A stretch of 11,236 bases of DNA, taken from positions 1 through 11,236 of the forward strand of contig CAMZHY010000072.1 in assembly GCA_947307005.1 (NCBI GenBank). Reading direction: 5' to 3'. Under the pieces are notes generated by a model. The model ran no database searches, had not been told where the DNA came from, and saw nothing but the letters and a program-made list of their open reading frames with translations. Below, piece by piece: positions 1 to 6,795 of this stretch. The translations under genes were made by a program, and so were the position numbers. Each line of letters begins with the position of its first letter. Position 1 is the stretch's first letter. Origin of the DNA: an uncultured Planctomycetaceae bacterium. Lineage in GTDB: Bacteria; Planctomycetota; Planctomycetia; Pirellulales; Thermoguttaceae.

Positions 1-987
1 GGAATGATTCCGACTTATACCGGCGGTTCAACGGGCGAACCGTTGAAATTTTATTCCGATTCTCGCCAGATTGGGGTTGAGTGGGCGCATATGCATCGTA
101 TTTGGGGGAGTTTGGGGTACCGTCAAAGCGATCTACTCCTAAGCGTTGCTCTAGACGGAGATCGTCCTCCGATTTACTATGACGCCCTGAGGCATTCATT
201 AATTTTAAACATCCACCATCCTTTTGACACGATTGTTCAGGCGTTTATGAAAACGCCTCGACGAGCCCGTCGGCCTCGATTTTATAGAGGTTATCCCAGT
301 TCTTTCGCAGAGTTTCTTTCATCTTGCGAGGCAAAAGCTCCGAATGTTCTCTCTGAGCTTCTTGATACTCTCGAGGGAAGTTTTTTAGCTTCTGAGTTCC
401 CAACTCCAGCCTTCCGACAGACTATTGAGCGCGCGACGAAACGCCCGACTGTTTCATGGTACGGACATAGCGAACGCGCCGTTTTGGCTTGGGAAAAAAC
501 ACGACCGTGGATATATGAACCGATGCATTCTTACGGATATTGCGAGGCGGTTCCTCTTTCTAATGGTTTTATCACGCTTGTCGGCACTTCATACTGGAAT
601 TTTGCCTCGCCTTTCATTCGGTATCAGCTTGACGACGGCGTTCTTCCTCTCGATTCTACAGGCGGAATACTGAGGTCGTTTGAGATACAAGACGGTCGAC
701 GCGGCGATTTTATTGTCGACAAAAATGGCGAGCGATTTTCTATAACGCACTTGAATCTTTCATGTCACGAATCAACATGGGCGTTAGCGCGTTGCGTTCA
801 AGTTGAACAAAAACAACCTGGCGCGGCGATTGTCTGGGTAACCCCTCGTCGAGCCGTTACCGTCGAGGAATTGAAAACGGCCTTCGCTTTTGATAGGCTC
901 AATCTCGATTGTGAATTTCGTATCGTGGAGAAGCCTTTTGTTACGGCGCGGGGAAAAGTCTTGTTGAAGGTTTCCACAGAGGATTAG
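1..987 (+). CDS. PaaK/CapK-like adenylate-forming enzyme, 5' end missing
   Basis: The reading frame is open from base 1, so the gene begins upstream. The first Met in the window (base 4) is internal, because the ATP/phosphate-binding loop TGGSTGEPLKF lies at residues 6-16 from it. In phenylacetate-CoA ligase/CapK-type proteins of about 430-460 residues this loop is usually more than 100 residues in. Other signatures follow in the right order: YGHSE (153-157) matches the YGxTE-type A5 motif; RYQLDDG (206-212) and GRRGDFIVD (231-239) match the A7/A8 Arg-Asp region; ARGK near the C-terminus (315-318) resembles the glycine-lysine of the mobile C-terminal subdomain. The family activates a carboxylic acid as an acyl-adenylate in the cytoplasm, often for transfer to CoA or to a polysaccharide or lipid. 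The substrate cannot be told here. CapK-type members are often found in exopolysaccharide clusters, but no partner gene is visible in the window. The family call is good; the function is open. Confidence 0.8.
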   Translation, partial: GMIPTYTGGSTGEPLKFYSDSRQIGVEWAHMHRIWGSLGYRQSDLLLSVALDGDRPPIYYDALRHSLILNIHHPFDTIVQAFMKTPRRARRPRFYRGYPSSFAEFLSSCEAKAPNVLSELLDTLEGSFLASEFPTPAFRQTIERATKRPTVSWYGHSERAVLAWEKTRPWIYEPMHSYGYCEAVPLSNGFITLVGTSYWNFASPFIRYQLDDGVLPLDSTGGILRSFEIQDGRRGDFIVDKNGERFSITHLNLSCHESTWALARCVQVEQKQPGAAIVWVTPRRAVTVEELKTAFAFDRLNLDCEFRIVEKPFVTARGKVLLKVSTED

Positions 988-1003
988 CTCATTCCTCTTG
1001 TTC
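978..1003 (+). terminator. possible weak terminator overlapping the stop codon
   Basis: AGAGGA (978-983) and TCCTCT (993-998) form a perfect 6-bp stem around a 9-base loop that contains the TAG stop, followed by TTGTTCC. The stem is short and the T-run poor, so this may be chance. A second small stem, TGCG/CGCA, lies at 1012-1026. Confidence 0.25.
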
Positions 1004-1585
1004 CAAGATTCTGCGATTTTTCCGCATTTCCTGAATGATATTGAAATAATTACGGTTTAAACATCTTTCCCCAAAGCTGTTGTTTTAAGAGATTTATAAG
1101 TCAATGGGGGAGGAAAGTTTAGCAGAAACTCTAAACATGATTACAAGCTTTCGAACGCATTGAAGCTGTTGTCGTTATAATTTGAACTAGGAACGCGTCA
1201 TAGGGACGATTACGGTATAATTTCCGGATTAGTAGCGGGGAGACGTCGAGCCGTTACGTTGTGTGAACAGTTTGTCTTGATACTGTTTCTATGGAAGAAA
1301 GATAAGGTGGAACCACGCGCTTACTTCGACGTTATCCCTCAGGTTGTCGCCAAATAACTTTTGTATTTTTTAAGATTACTCTAGCGTCTGGGATGTGGGG
1401 TTGCCCTTTTTGACAGATACATTTGAAAACGCTCTTTTGTCGAGGGGAAGAATTGTTTAAGCTCTTTTCGTTCTTAAGGAATTGGCGTGCTGAGCTCCTA
1501 AACGGGGAACAGACGCGTTGATTTAAGAGTATTTGTTTTCGACGAGGATTGTCGAAACGTAAGAAAAGAACGCAGGGAGGTTGTT
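988..1585. other. intergenic region, no gene recognised; possible structured RNA element inside
   Basis: About 600 bases carry no convincing coding frame on either strand. Visible items are a hairpin GTTTAG/CTAAAC around 1119-1136; two TATAATTT strings at 1176 and 1216, exactly 40 bases apart, with no clear -35 partner; and a block at 1237-1340. In that block GGGG...ACGTCGA (1237-1249) can pair with TCGACGT...CCC (1326-1338), enclosing an AACAGT/ACTGTT hairpin (1266-1287) and the string GGTGGAACCACGCG. The rest may be the promoter and leader of the downstream peptidase gene, but I cannot place a promoter with confidence. Confidence 0.4.
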
Positions 1586-2938
1586 GTGGGCATGGAGGCT
1601 CATTTTCTTTTCTTGACTGGGGAAAAGACGGGCGTTTTTTCATCTTGGAATGATATTCTTCTCGGAAAACGAACTTCGGCGACGGTTGACTTTGGGGATC
1701 GCGCGCGCGTATTCCGCCTTACTCGACTTGCAGTCGTCGTTTTTTTAATTGCGTTTGTTACGATTCATTCCAATCTGTACGCCGCTATCTACCAAACAGA
1801 CAATTTTATCATTCATGCTAACGACGCCAATTTTGCCAGACAGGTTGGCGACGCGGCGGAAAACTTTCGAGTTGAACTTTCGGAATTGTGGCTCGGATAT
1901 GAATTACCTCCTTGGTCGCGTCCATGCGACGTCACCGTGAAACAGGGGAGTGAACTCGCTTCTGCTGGAGAAACTGTTTTTTCTTTTTCAAATGGCGAAG
2001 TTTACGATTGGAAAATGACTGTTCAAGGAAATGCTGAACGAATTCTTGATTCAGTGTTGCCGCATGAGGTAACTCACACTATAATTGCCTCCTATTTGCG
2101 CGCGCCAGCTCCACGATGGCTTGACGAAGGGATGGCGACGGCGGTCGAAGCGAACTCAGAACGAACCCATTACCGTAAGATGCTGGCGATGTTTTTGCAT
2201 AACAAACGTGGAATTGCGTTTGACGACATGGTTTCAATGAAGGAGTATCCGTCGGATCTTACGCCATTCTATTCACAATCGTTTTCAGTTTGCGAATATT
2301 TAATTCTGATTGGCGGTCATCGTCGTCTTGCTGAGTTTGCAAAGGCTGGCGTTAAATCAAAAGATTGGGACAGAGAGTTAAAAATATATTATGGTTTTAA
2401 CTCTCTTGGGGCTCTTCAACATGAATGGAACGGTTGGATACGAGAATGGGATCTCGCCAATCAGCCTGAATTACTACCTGCGACTCGTCGCCTGCCCGCT
2501 TTTGAAGTTAACCTACAGAAGGAAGCGATGTTAGCGCAGAATACAAACGCCAACCTAAATCGGAGCGCCACCGCTTCGACGGCGTGGAAACATCCAGAAA
2601 ACGTCGACTCCGATTCGACGATTATAGCTCGCGGTCAGAGCAAAACAGTAAAACAAGGGAGTTTCTTTCGTAACCTGACGCAATCGTTTTCATCGAAGAA
2701 TAACGCTGTCGATTCCTCTTCTAGCAATTCAACGGATTACGTTGGATCTGTAAAGTCTGTTTCCGCTCCGCAACCAGCGACGCAAACAACGACTGGCGGC
2801 GTTGTTTGGCGAGCGGCGGAAAGCGCTCTTTCTAACGGAGCAGGGAGCGTTGTCAAACCGCAGCCGACGTCGCCAACATACTACCGTCCGTCGGAATCTT
2901 CGAGATACTCTAATCCTAACGGGTTGTTCAAACAGTGA
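1586..2938 (+). CDS. peptidase-MA-like gluzincin metallopeptidase, membrane-anchored or secreted
   Basis: This 450-residue protein has a hydrophobic segment at about residues 47-66, preceded by arginines and followed by LYAA. That is either a signal peptide with an unusually long N-region of about 45 residues or a signal anchor. The mature part carries HEVTH (160-164), the HExxH zinc motif, and WLDEGMA (178-184), whose Glu181 fits the third zinc ligand of gluzincins of the peptidase MA family (PF13485). Catalytic Glu161 and zinc ligands His160, His164 and Glu181 are all present, so it should be active outside the cytoplasm. From about residue 310 the protein becomes low-complexity, rich in Ser, Thr, Asn and Gln, with no recognisable domain. 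The chosen start is GTG at 1586, five bases after AGGGAGG; ATG at 1592 is the alternative, and no later start codon would keep the hydrophobic segment. It appears to be a single-gene unit with a terminator about 27 bases downstream. The substrate is unknown. Confidence 0.8.
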   Translation: MGMEAHFLFLTGEKTGVFSSWNDILLGKRTSATVDFGDRARVFRLTRLAVVVFLIAFVTIHSNLYAAIYQTDNFIIHANDANFARQVGDAAENFRVELSELWLGYELPPWSRPCDVTVKQGSELASAGETVFSFSNGEVYDWKMTVQGNAERILDSVLPHEVTHTIIASYLRAPAPRWLDEGMATAVEANSERTHYRKMLAMFLHNKRGIAFDDMVSMKEYPSDLTPFYSQSFSVCEYLILIGGHRRLAEFAKAGVKSKDWDRELKIYYGFNSLGALQHEWNGWIREWDLANQPELLPATRRLPAFEVNLQKEAMLAQNTNANLNRSATASTAWKHPENVDSDSTIIARGQSKTVKQGSFFRNLTQSFSSKNNAVDSSSSNSTDYVGSVKSVSAPQPATQTTTGGVVWRAAESALSNGAGSVVKPQPTSPTYYRPSESSRYSNPNGLFKQ

Positions 2939-2965
2939 AGCTAATCTAGGGTGGACGAGAGACGG

Positions 2966-2993
2966 AGAACTCCAAAGCGCAGGAGTTCTTTGT
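2966..2993 (+). terminator. intrinsic terminator of the peptidase gene
   Basis: A perfect 8-bp stem AGAACTCC (2966-2973)/GGAGTTCT (2982-2989) with an 8-base loop runs into TTGTTAT. It lies 27 bases after the stop of the peptidase gene. The T-run is interrupted, so strength is uncertain. Confidence 0.55.
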
Positions 2994-3581
2994 TATCAGG
3001 CGTCTGAACTAGGAATCGAGACGGGAGGATTCTCCCCCGTCTCGCGTCGCTACGCGTACCCTTCGACATGCGGCGACGCTACACGACGTCAAGACTAAGC
3101 GTTCATAACAGATCGCTGACGCCTCATGAGTTTTCCTGTGCTTAGGGGCGCTTCATAGGTGGCGCTGTGTTTGCTCATTAACGCTTCGTCCTTCCTGGTG
3201 TCAGACTTTTCATAGAAGATAAATTTGATTACGTGGTCACGTTGTTCAATTCTTCGACGCTACTCGATACCGGACGTGTCAACCATGACCTCTGTTGATT
3301 TCTTACAGTTCGTTGTTATTACGGCTAAACGCCGCCTGTGAGAATTTCGATAAGCCCTTGATTTTTTCTCACTTACCTTCCAGGTTTACGCGCCAAGGTT
3401 ACGGTTGCCAATTGGATTTCAACGTCTTATATCGTCTCGTTCCTCTTGACTCGCTCCCTCGTCCAAGTTCCTGTCAGAAGGGGATTCCTTGCGGAGTGAT
3501 ATTACAAGCGCTATCGGAACAGTCGACAACTGAGCCTTTGGGACTTTCCTTCAAGATCGGGAACGCGCCAGTCCGTACATA
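2994..3581. other. intergenic region without recognisable gene
   Basis: Nearly 590 bases with frequent stops in every frame and no frame I can tie to a protein family. A strong 9-bp inverted repeat CGAGACGGG (3017-3025)/CCCGTCTCG (3036-3044) is present but lacks a T-run in either direction. The longest plus frame (3295-3582) begins without a ribosome site and has no family-like motifs. On the minus strand an open stretch runs from about 3270 to 3096 with small internal Met codons, equally unrecognisable. It could be a decayed gene or simply spacer between convergent units. Confidence 0.4.
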
Positions 3582-3621
3582 AGAAAACAAGACCGCAGGT
3601 TTTCCCACGGTCTTGTTTTCT
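3582..3621. terminator. bidirectional terminator between convergent units
   Basis: Arms AGAAAACAAGACCG (3582-3595) and CGGTCTTGTTTTCT (3608-3621) make a perfect 14-bp stem with a 12-base loop. The A-rich and T-rich ends lie within the stem, so it reads as GC-rich stem plus T-rich tail from both strands. It sits 28 bases past the stop of the minus-strand PHA-like gene and serves that operon most directly. Confidence 0.8.
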
Positions 3622-3649
3622 GTAGACGAGAGGCGAAGAAATCAAAAAC

Positions 3650-3955
3650 TTACTTCATCATAAGTTCCATCTGCTTTGAGATCTGATCGTCAATCATTCC
3701 CTTAAAGGTGGCGGATCCCATAGGAAGGGTCAGATTTAACGTGATCGAATCGTCGGCAATAGACAAATCGCCGTCGAGCCGATAGTTAAAAATAATCATC
3801 GAAAAGTCGAGATTATAAGGATCGGTCCAAACCTCACGGGTAACGGTTGCAATCATTGCCCGATTAATTTTTTCCGAAGAAACTCGTTCACGAATTCGAC
3901 GCGCCGCTTCTTCTTTACCCAGCGAATGTTTAAAGGTTTTTGTTATAGACGCCAT
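3650..3955 (-). CDS. polyhydroxyalkanoic acid system-like family protein (PHA_gran_rgn type)
   Basis: This small cytoplasmic protein of 101 residues resembles the polyhydroxyalkanoic acid system family (PF09650, about 90-105 residues). It starts with a basic strand leading into HSLGKEEAARRI (about 10-21). The middle contains NYRLDGDLSIADDSITLNLTLP, matching the family pattern of a hydrophobic strand, a gradient of short strands and a closing Leu-Pro. The C-terminal helix of the form IDDQISKQMELMM also fits. Members are found beside polyester granule genes but their biochemical role is not established; the fold is thought to be SRPBCC-like. No PHA synthase or depolymerase is visible here. It follows the isomerase gene on the same strand after 128 bases and ends just before a strong terminator, so the two are probably cotranscribed. 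The ribosome site is weak (GGCGAG about 12 bases before ATG), but the start agrees with the family's N-terminus. Confidence 0.65.
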   Translation of the reverse strand: MASITKTFKHSLGKEEAARRIRERVSSEKINRAMIATVTREVWTDPYNLDFSMIIFNYRLDGDLSIADDSITLNLTLPMGSATFKGMIDDQISKQMELMMK

Positions 3956-4083
3956 AAGAGAGATTCTCGCCTTTTATGATTGAAACGTCTTTGCCAACAG
4001 CGACAAAACGCGTCGCCCTCCGAACGGAAACGACGGAAAACGACGGGGATTTTACCGCGCTGGTTACCGCCGCAAACGTGATT

Positions 4084-4929
4084 TCAGATCAAGGACTTCT
4101 TAATCGATTCAATAAGTTCCAGCGCCTGACCAATTTCCGCCTTCTGGCGTTCTGGTTCTTCGGGGATTTCACGTTCAATCGTGAGAGGTCCCGTATAACC
4201 AATGTCTTTGAGCGTTTGAAGGAATAACTTAGCGTCGACCTGTCCCTGACCGAAAGGAACCTCGGTTCCCCAATCGACGCCCGGTTGTCCCGCCGTTGCA
4301 ACCGCGTCCTTGCAGTGGCAAGAACGGACGTACTTCGCAACTTTTTTAAGCGATTCGATGGGCGCGCCCATTCCGTAGAGAATGAGGTTGGCGGGGTCAA
4401 AGTTGATGAAGATGTTGTCTCGATTAACCGTTTCAAGGAACGCCAATAGGTTTTCAGCTTGTTCTTGACCTGTCTCAAGATGGAGACGTTGTCCGTTTTG
4501 CTTAAGGTAGTCGCAATAATTCTGGATGGCGGCGACCATGCCCTTATAGTCTTCCGATTCGACGTCGTGGGGAACGAAACCAATATGCGATCCAATCGCC
4601 TCAACGCCTAAGAGTTTTGCAAAATCTGCGATTTCACGCGCCTCTTGGAGTCTAGCCTCACGAGTAGCGGCGGGCACAAAGCCGACCGTCTCGGCGGCCT
4701 TAGCGATTGTCTCGTAGGATTCGCCTTCAAAGCCAAGGAAGACGACGGTTGTCGTTATGCCGTAATCGTTGAGTTTTTCTAGAAAAGCTTTTGCGTTTTC
4801 AGGGGTGCGAGACGCTTTCGCAGGGGTATGAAGCTGGATTGTTTTAATTCCCAGATCGCGAACGACTTCTAGTTTAACGCCCAGACCCGCGTCGATGCTG
4901 GCAAAGACTCCGACAGCCATATTTTCCAT
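4084..4929 (-). CDS. sugar phosphate isomerase/epimerase-like TIM-barrel protein
   Basis: The 281-residue protein fits the xylose isomerase-like TIM barrel family (AP_endonuc_2, PF01261), which isomerises or epimerises sugars and sugar derivatives with a divalent metal. Candidate metal and catalytic residues sit at the ends of successive strands: His115 in GSHIGF, Glu152 in LHLETGQE, Asp178 in INFDPAN, His205 in SCHCKD and Glu252 in TIEREI. The typical closing sequence GYTGPLTIERE is present. The length is normal and nothing is missing. There is no signal peptide, so it acts in the cytoplasm. The start is ATG at 4929, eight bases after AAGGA on the minus strand; a second ATG three codons later is less well placed. 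A near-consensus promoter lies upstream at 5114-5141. It is the first gene of a probable two-gene unit. The substrate cannot be deduced, as the family is very broad and common in many copies in Planctomycetota. Confidence 0.88.
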   Translation of the reverse strand: MENMAVGVFASIDAGLGVKLEVVRDLGIKTIQLHTPAKASRTPENAKAFLEKLNDYGITTTVVFLGFEGESYETIAKAAETVGFVPAATREARLQEAREIADFAKLLGVEAIGSHIGFVPHDVESEDYKGMVAAIQNYCDYLKQNGQRLHLETGQEQAENLLAFLETVNRDNIFINFDPANLILYGMGAPIESLKKVAKYVRSCHCKDAVATAGQPGVDWGTEVPFGQGQVDAKLFLQTLKDIGYTGPLTIEREIPEEPERQKAEIGQALELIESIKKSLI

Positions 4930-5113
4930 AATAAAGTTCCTTTTGCGCTTGTGTTGCTGAAAGTTACGCCGACGTTGATCGACGACAATAAAAGAATGCG
5001 CGCGCCGCGTGATTCCGAAAAACGAGGTTTAACGAGCGGCTCTGAGCTTTTGTCATTCCAGTATCGCCTAGCGACTACTATCCCGCCCCAGACTACCCGG
5101 ATAAGACTACCTC

Positions 5114-5141
5114 AGTATACACCCTTTGCGCCGTTTTTCAA
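5114..5141 (-). promoter_or_regulatory. sigma70-type promoter for the isomerase unit
   Basis: Read on the minus strand, TTGAAA (5141-5136) is followed after 16 bases by TATACT (5119-5114). Each box matches the consensus at five of six positions. Confidence 0.6.
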
Positions 5142-5197
5142 ACGTTCGAATGAAATATCATCATATTTTTCTTGAAGAGCGTCGTCTTATTCAAGTA

Positions 5198-5225
5198 TTG
5201 ATGAATGGAGAAGACGGAATACAAT
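5198..5225 (+). promoter_or_regulatory. likely promoter of the SIS-HAD gene
   Basis: TTGATG (5198-5203) and TACAAT (5220-5225) are separated by 16 bases, matching consensus at four and five positions. Transcription would begin near 5232, giving a leader of about 95 bases. Confidence 0.45.
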
Positions 5226-5326
5226 GACTCCGGTTGTTTTCAGACGTTGTCCGCTTCGCTCATTATGACGCGTTGTCTTTTGGTTTGAACGCCGCTCTCC
5301 AACATTGAAAGGATAGGAATATCACA

Positions 5327-6712
5327 ATGAATTACTCCCTTTGCGACGCTTCGTCGTTTCTGCATGATTATGCGGAACAGGTCGCCCGTAATCTGATGCT
5401 CTCAAGTTTTGAAACGCTTGCTAAAATCGCGGGATTAATCCTTGAGACAAAGAAAGATGGAAAACGTATTTATACGGCGGGAAACGGAGGAAGCGCGGCG
5501 ACAGCGTCTCATATGTGCAACGATTTGATGAAGGGCGCGCGCGTTTGCGGTCGCGAGGGATTTCGCGCTCTTTGCCTCAACGACAGCTCGCCGATTGTGA
5601 CCTGTCTAGCAAACGACTTCTCCTACGAAGACGTCTATTCGATTCAACTTCGCACCTATGCAGACCCGGGCGATTTGTTGATCGTCTTTAGCGGAAGCGG
5701 TAATTCTCCGAATATCGTCAAGGGACTTCAGACGGCCCGTGAGATGGGGCTCACTACGGTTGGTTTCGGCGGTCGCGACGGCGGAAAGATGAAGGAGTTT
5801 TGCGACGAAATTTTGATTGCGCCAACCAATTCAATGGAACAGCTTGAGGACATGCATATGCTTTACGAGCATGCGATTGTGTCGCTCATGCAACGAATCC
5901 TTCCCAATGCTTTTGATATTGAAATTTTACGTTATCCTGATAAAGATAGACGTTTTAAAGTTGCATTTTTCGATTTCGACGGCACCGTCGCCGCTTTACG
6001 TTGTGGGTGGCAGGACGCCGTCGCGCGTAGCGCCTGTGAAACGCTTTCTGCAATCCCTGGCGTTTCTGCAGACGAGGTCGAACCGATTGTTCGAGCGTAT
6101 ATCGAAAAGGAGACGGGCCGCCCGATGATTGCGCTCGGCGAGCATCTTGCCGCCGAAGTGGCGAAACGCGGCGGAACGCCAGATCCTCCTAAGACCTACA
6201 AACTCCAGTACGACGCGGAACTTGACAAACTTGTCGAAGCTAAATTGGCGGGACTTGGAGTAACGAAGACTGTCAACGATGTTTTGATTCCTGGGGTTAT
6301 TGCATTTCTAAGTCTTCTTAAGGAGAATGGCGTCGCGCTATGTTTGGCCAGCGGCACAGACGAGGAGCGGCTGAAAAGAGAATGTGATAAACTCGGAATT
6401 GCAGGTTTTTTTGACCAAGGGATTTACGGAGCGCGCGAGGATGGCGTTCCTTGTGAAAAAGACCAAGTTATACGCTCAGTTCTTGATAAAAATGGATGGA
6501 CGGGTCGAGAACTTGTAGGATTTGGAGACGGCGGTTTTGACGTTAAGGCGATTAAGCGTTTCGGCGGTTACGCAGTCGGATTAGCAACGATGGAAGCCCA
6601 ACGCGAGGGAGTGAACGAGCATAAGCGTCGTTTTTTGCTTGAAGCCGGTGCGGACGCGGTTATTCCAGATTTTTCCGAACCAGAAAGATTGTGGCGGTTC
6701 TTAAATCGATAG
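5327..6712 (+). CDS. SIS-domain phosphosugar isomerase fused to HAD phosphatase
   Basis: A 461-residue cytoplasmic protein with two catalytic domains. Residues 1-200 form a SIS domain of the phosphoheptose isomerase (GmhA) kind: GNGGSAATASH (52-62), a second phosphate-binding GSGNS (123-127) and the C-terminal EDMHMLYEH helix (174-182) with His177. The acidic residue after the first loop is Asp66 where E. coli GmhA has a Glu. Residues 211-461 are a HAD hydrolase: motif I DFDGT (216-220), motif II LASGT with Ser342, a likely motif III Lys378, and motif IV GFGDGGFDV with Asp401 and Asp405. A helical cap lies between motifs I and II. The cap makes it unlike GmhB, which is capless, so a plain GmhA-GmhB fusion is unlikely. 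The inferred role is isomerisation of a ketose phosphate and dephosphorylation of that sugar phosphate or a derivative. ATG at 5327 follows AAAGGATAGGA. Unit is monocistronic, ending at the 6742 terminator. Confidence 0.85.
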   Translation: MNYSLCDASSFLHDYAEQVARNLMLSSFETLAKIAGLILETKKDGKRIYTAGNGGSAATASHMCNDLMKGARVCGREGFRALCLNDSSPIVTCLANDFSYEDVYSIQLRTYADPGDLLIVFSGSGNSPNIVKGLQTAREMGLTTVGFGGRDGGKMKEFCDEILIAPTNSMEQLEDMHMLYEHAIVSLMQRILPNAFDIEILRYPDKDRRFKVAFFDFDGTVAALRCGWQDAVARSACETLSAIPGVSADEVEPIVRAYIEKETGRPMIALGEHLAAEVAKRGGTPDPPKTYKLQYDAELDKLVEAKLAGLGVTKTVNDVLIPGVIAFLSLLKENGVALCLASGTDEERLKRECDKLGIAGFFDQGIYGAREDGVPCEKDQVIRSVLDKNGWTGRELVGFGDGGFDVKAIKRFGGYAVGLATMEAQREGVNEHKRRFLLEAGADAVIPDFSEPERLWRFLNR

Positions 6713-6741
6713 AACAAAGTTTATGTCGGAACACGAAAAAA

Positions 6742-6771
6742 CAAGACCGCGTTGGCCTAGACGCGGTCTTG
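6742..6771. terminator. bidirectional terminator between convergent genes
   Basis: CAAGACCGCG (6742-6751) and CGCGGTCTTG (6762-6771) form a perfect 10-bp stem, extendable by T-A and G-U pairs into the loop. Six A at 6736-6741 give a T6 tail on the minus strand; the plus tail is ATTTATG. It serves the SIS-HAD gene on the left and the esterase operon on the right. The arm shares ACAAGACCG with the terminator at 3582-3621. Confidence 0.8.
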
Positions 6772-6795
6772 ATTTATGACGGAAACAAATTGTTT

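Larger units (their letters stand above)
4930..5326. other. divergent promoter region between isomerase and SIS-HAD genes
   Basis: About 400 bases separate two divergently read genes. No coding frame is convincing. The region holds a good minus-strand promoter (5114-5141) and a plausible plus-strand promoter (5198-5225). The isomerase leader would be about 175 bases long; I find no clear riboswitch or terminator in it. Confidence 0.5.

Noticed and set aside
1106..1136. RNase P RNA, from GAGGAAAGT
   Set aside because: Only the first nine bases resemble the conserved 5' block; the following bases and the other conserved RNase P segments are missing.
1300..1345. T-box riboswitch, from the string AAGGTGGAACCACGCG
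   Set aside because: The string is close to the T-box consensus, but I found no specifier stem, and the downstream gene is a peptidase rather than an aminoacyl-tRNA synthetase or amino acid gene. The match is likely chance.
1332..1643. 103-codon minus-strand frame overlapping the peptidase start
   Set aside because: It is basic and cysteine/proline-rich without motifs, has no promoter or ribosome site, and overlaps the well-supported peptidase start on the opposite strand.
3096..3270. Open minus-strand stretch as a transposase remnant
   Set aside because: About 58 codons without a stop, but no DDE-type motif, no terminal inverted repeats or target duplication visible; open stretches of this size occur by chance.
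3295..3582. 95-codon plus-strand frame
   Set aside because: No ribosome site, no family-like motif, and its end runs into the bidirectional terminator arm.
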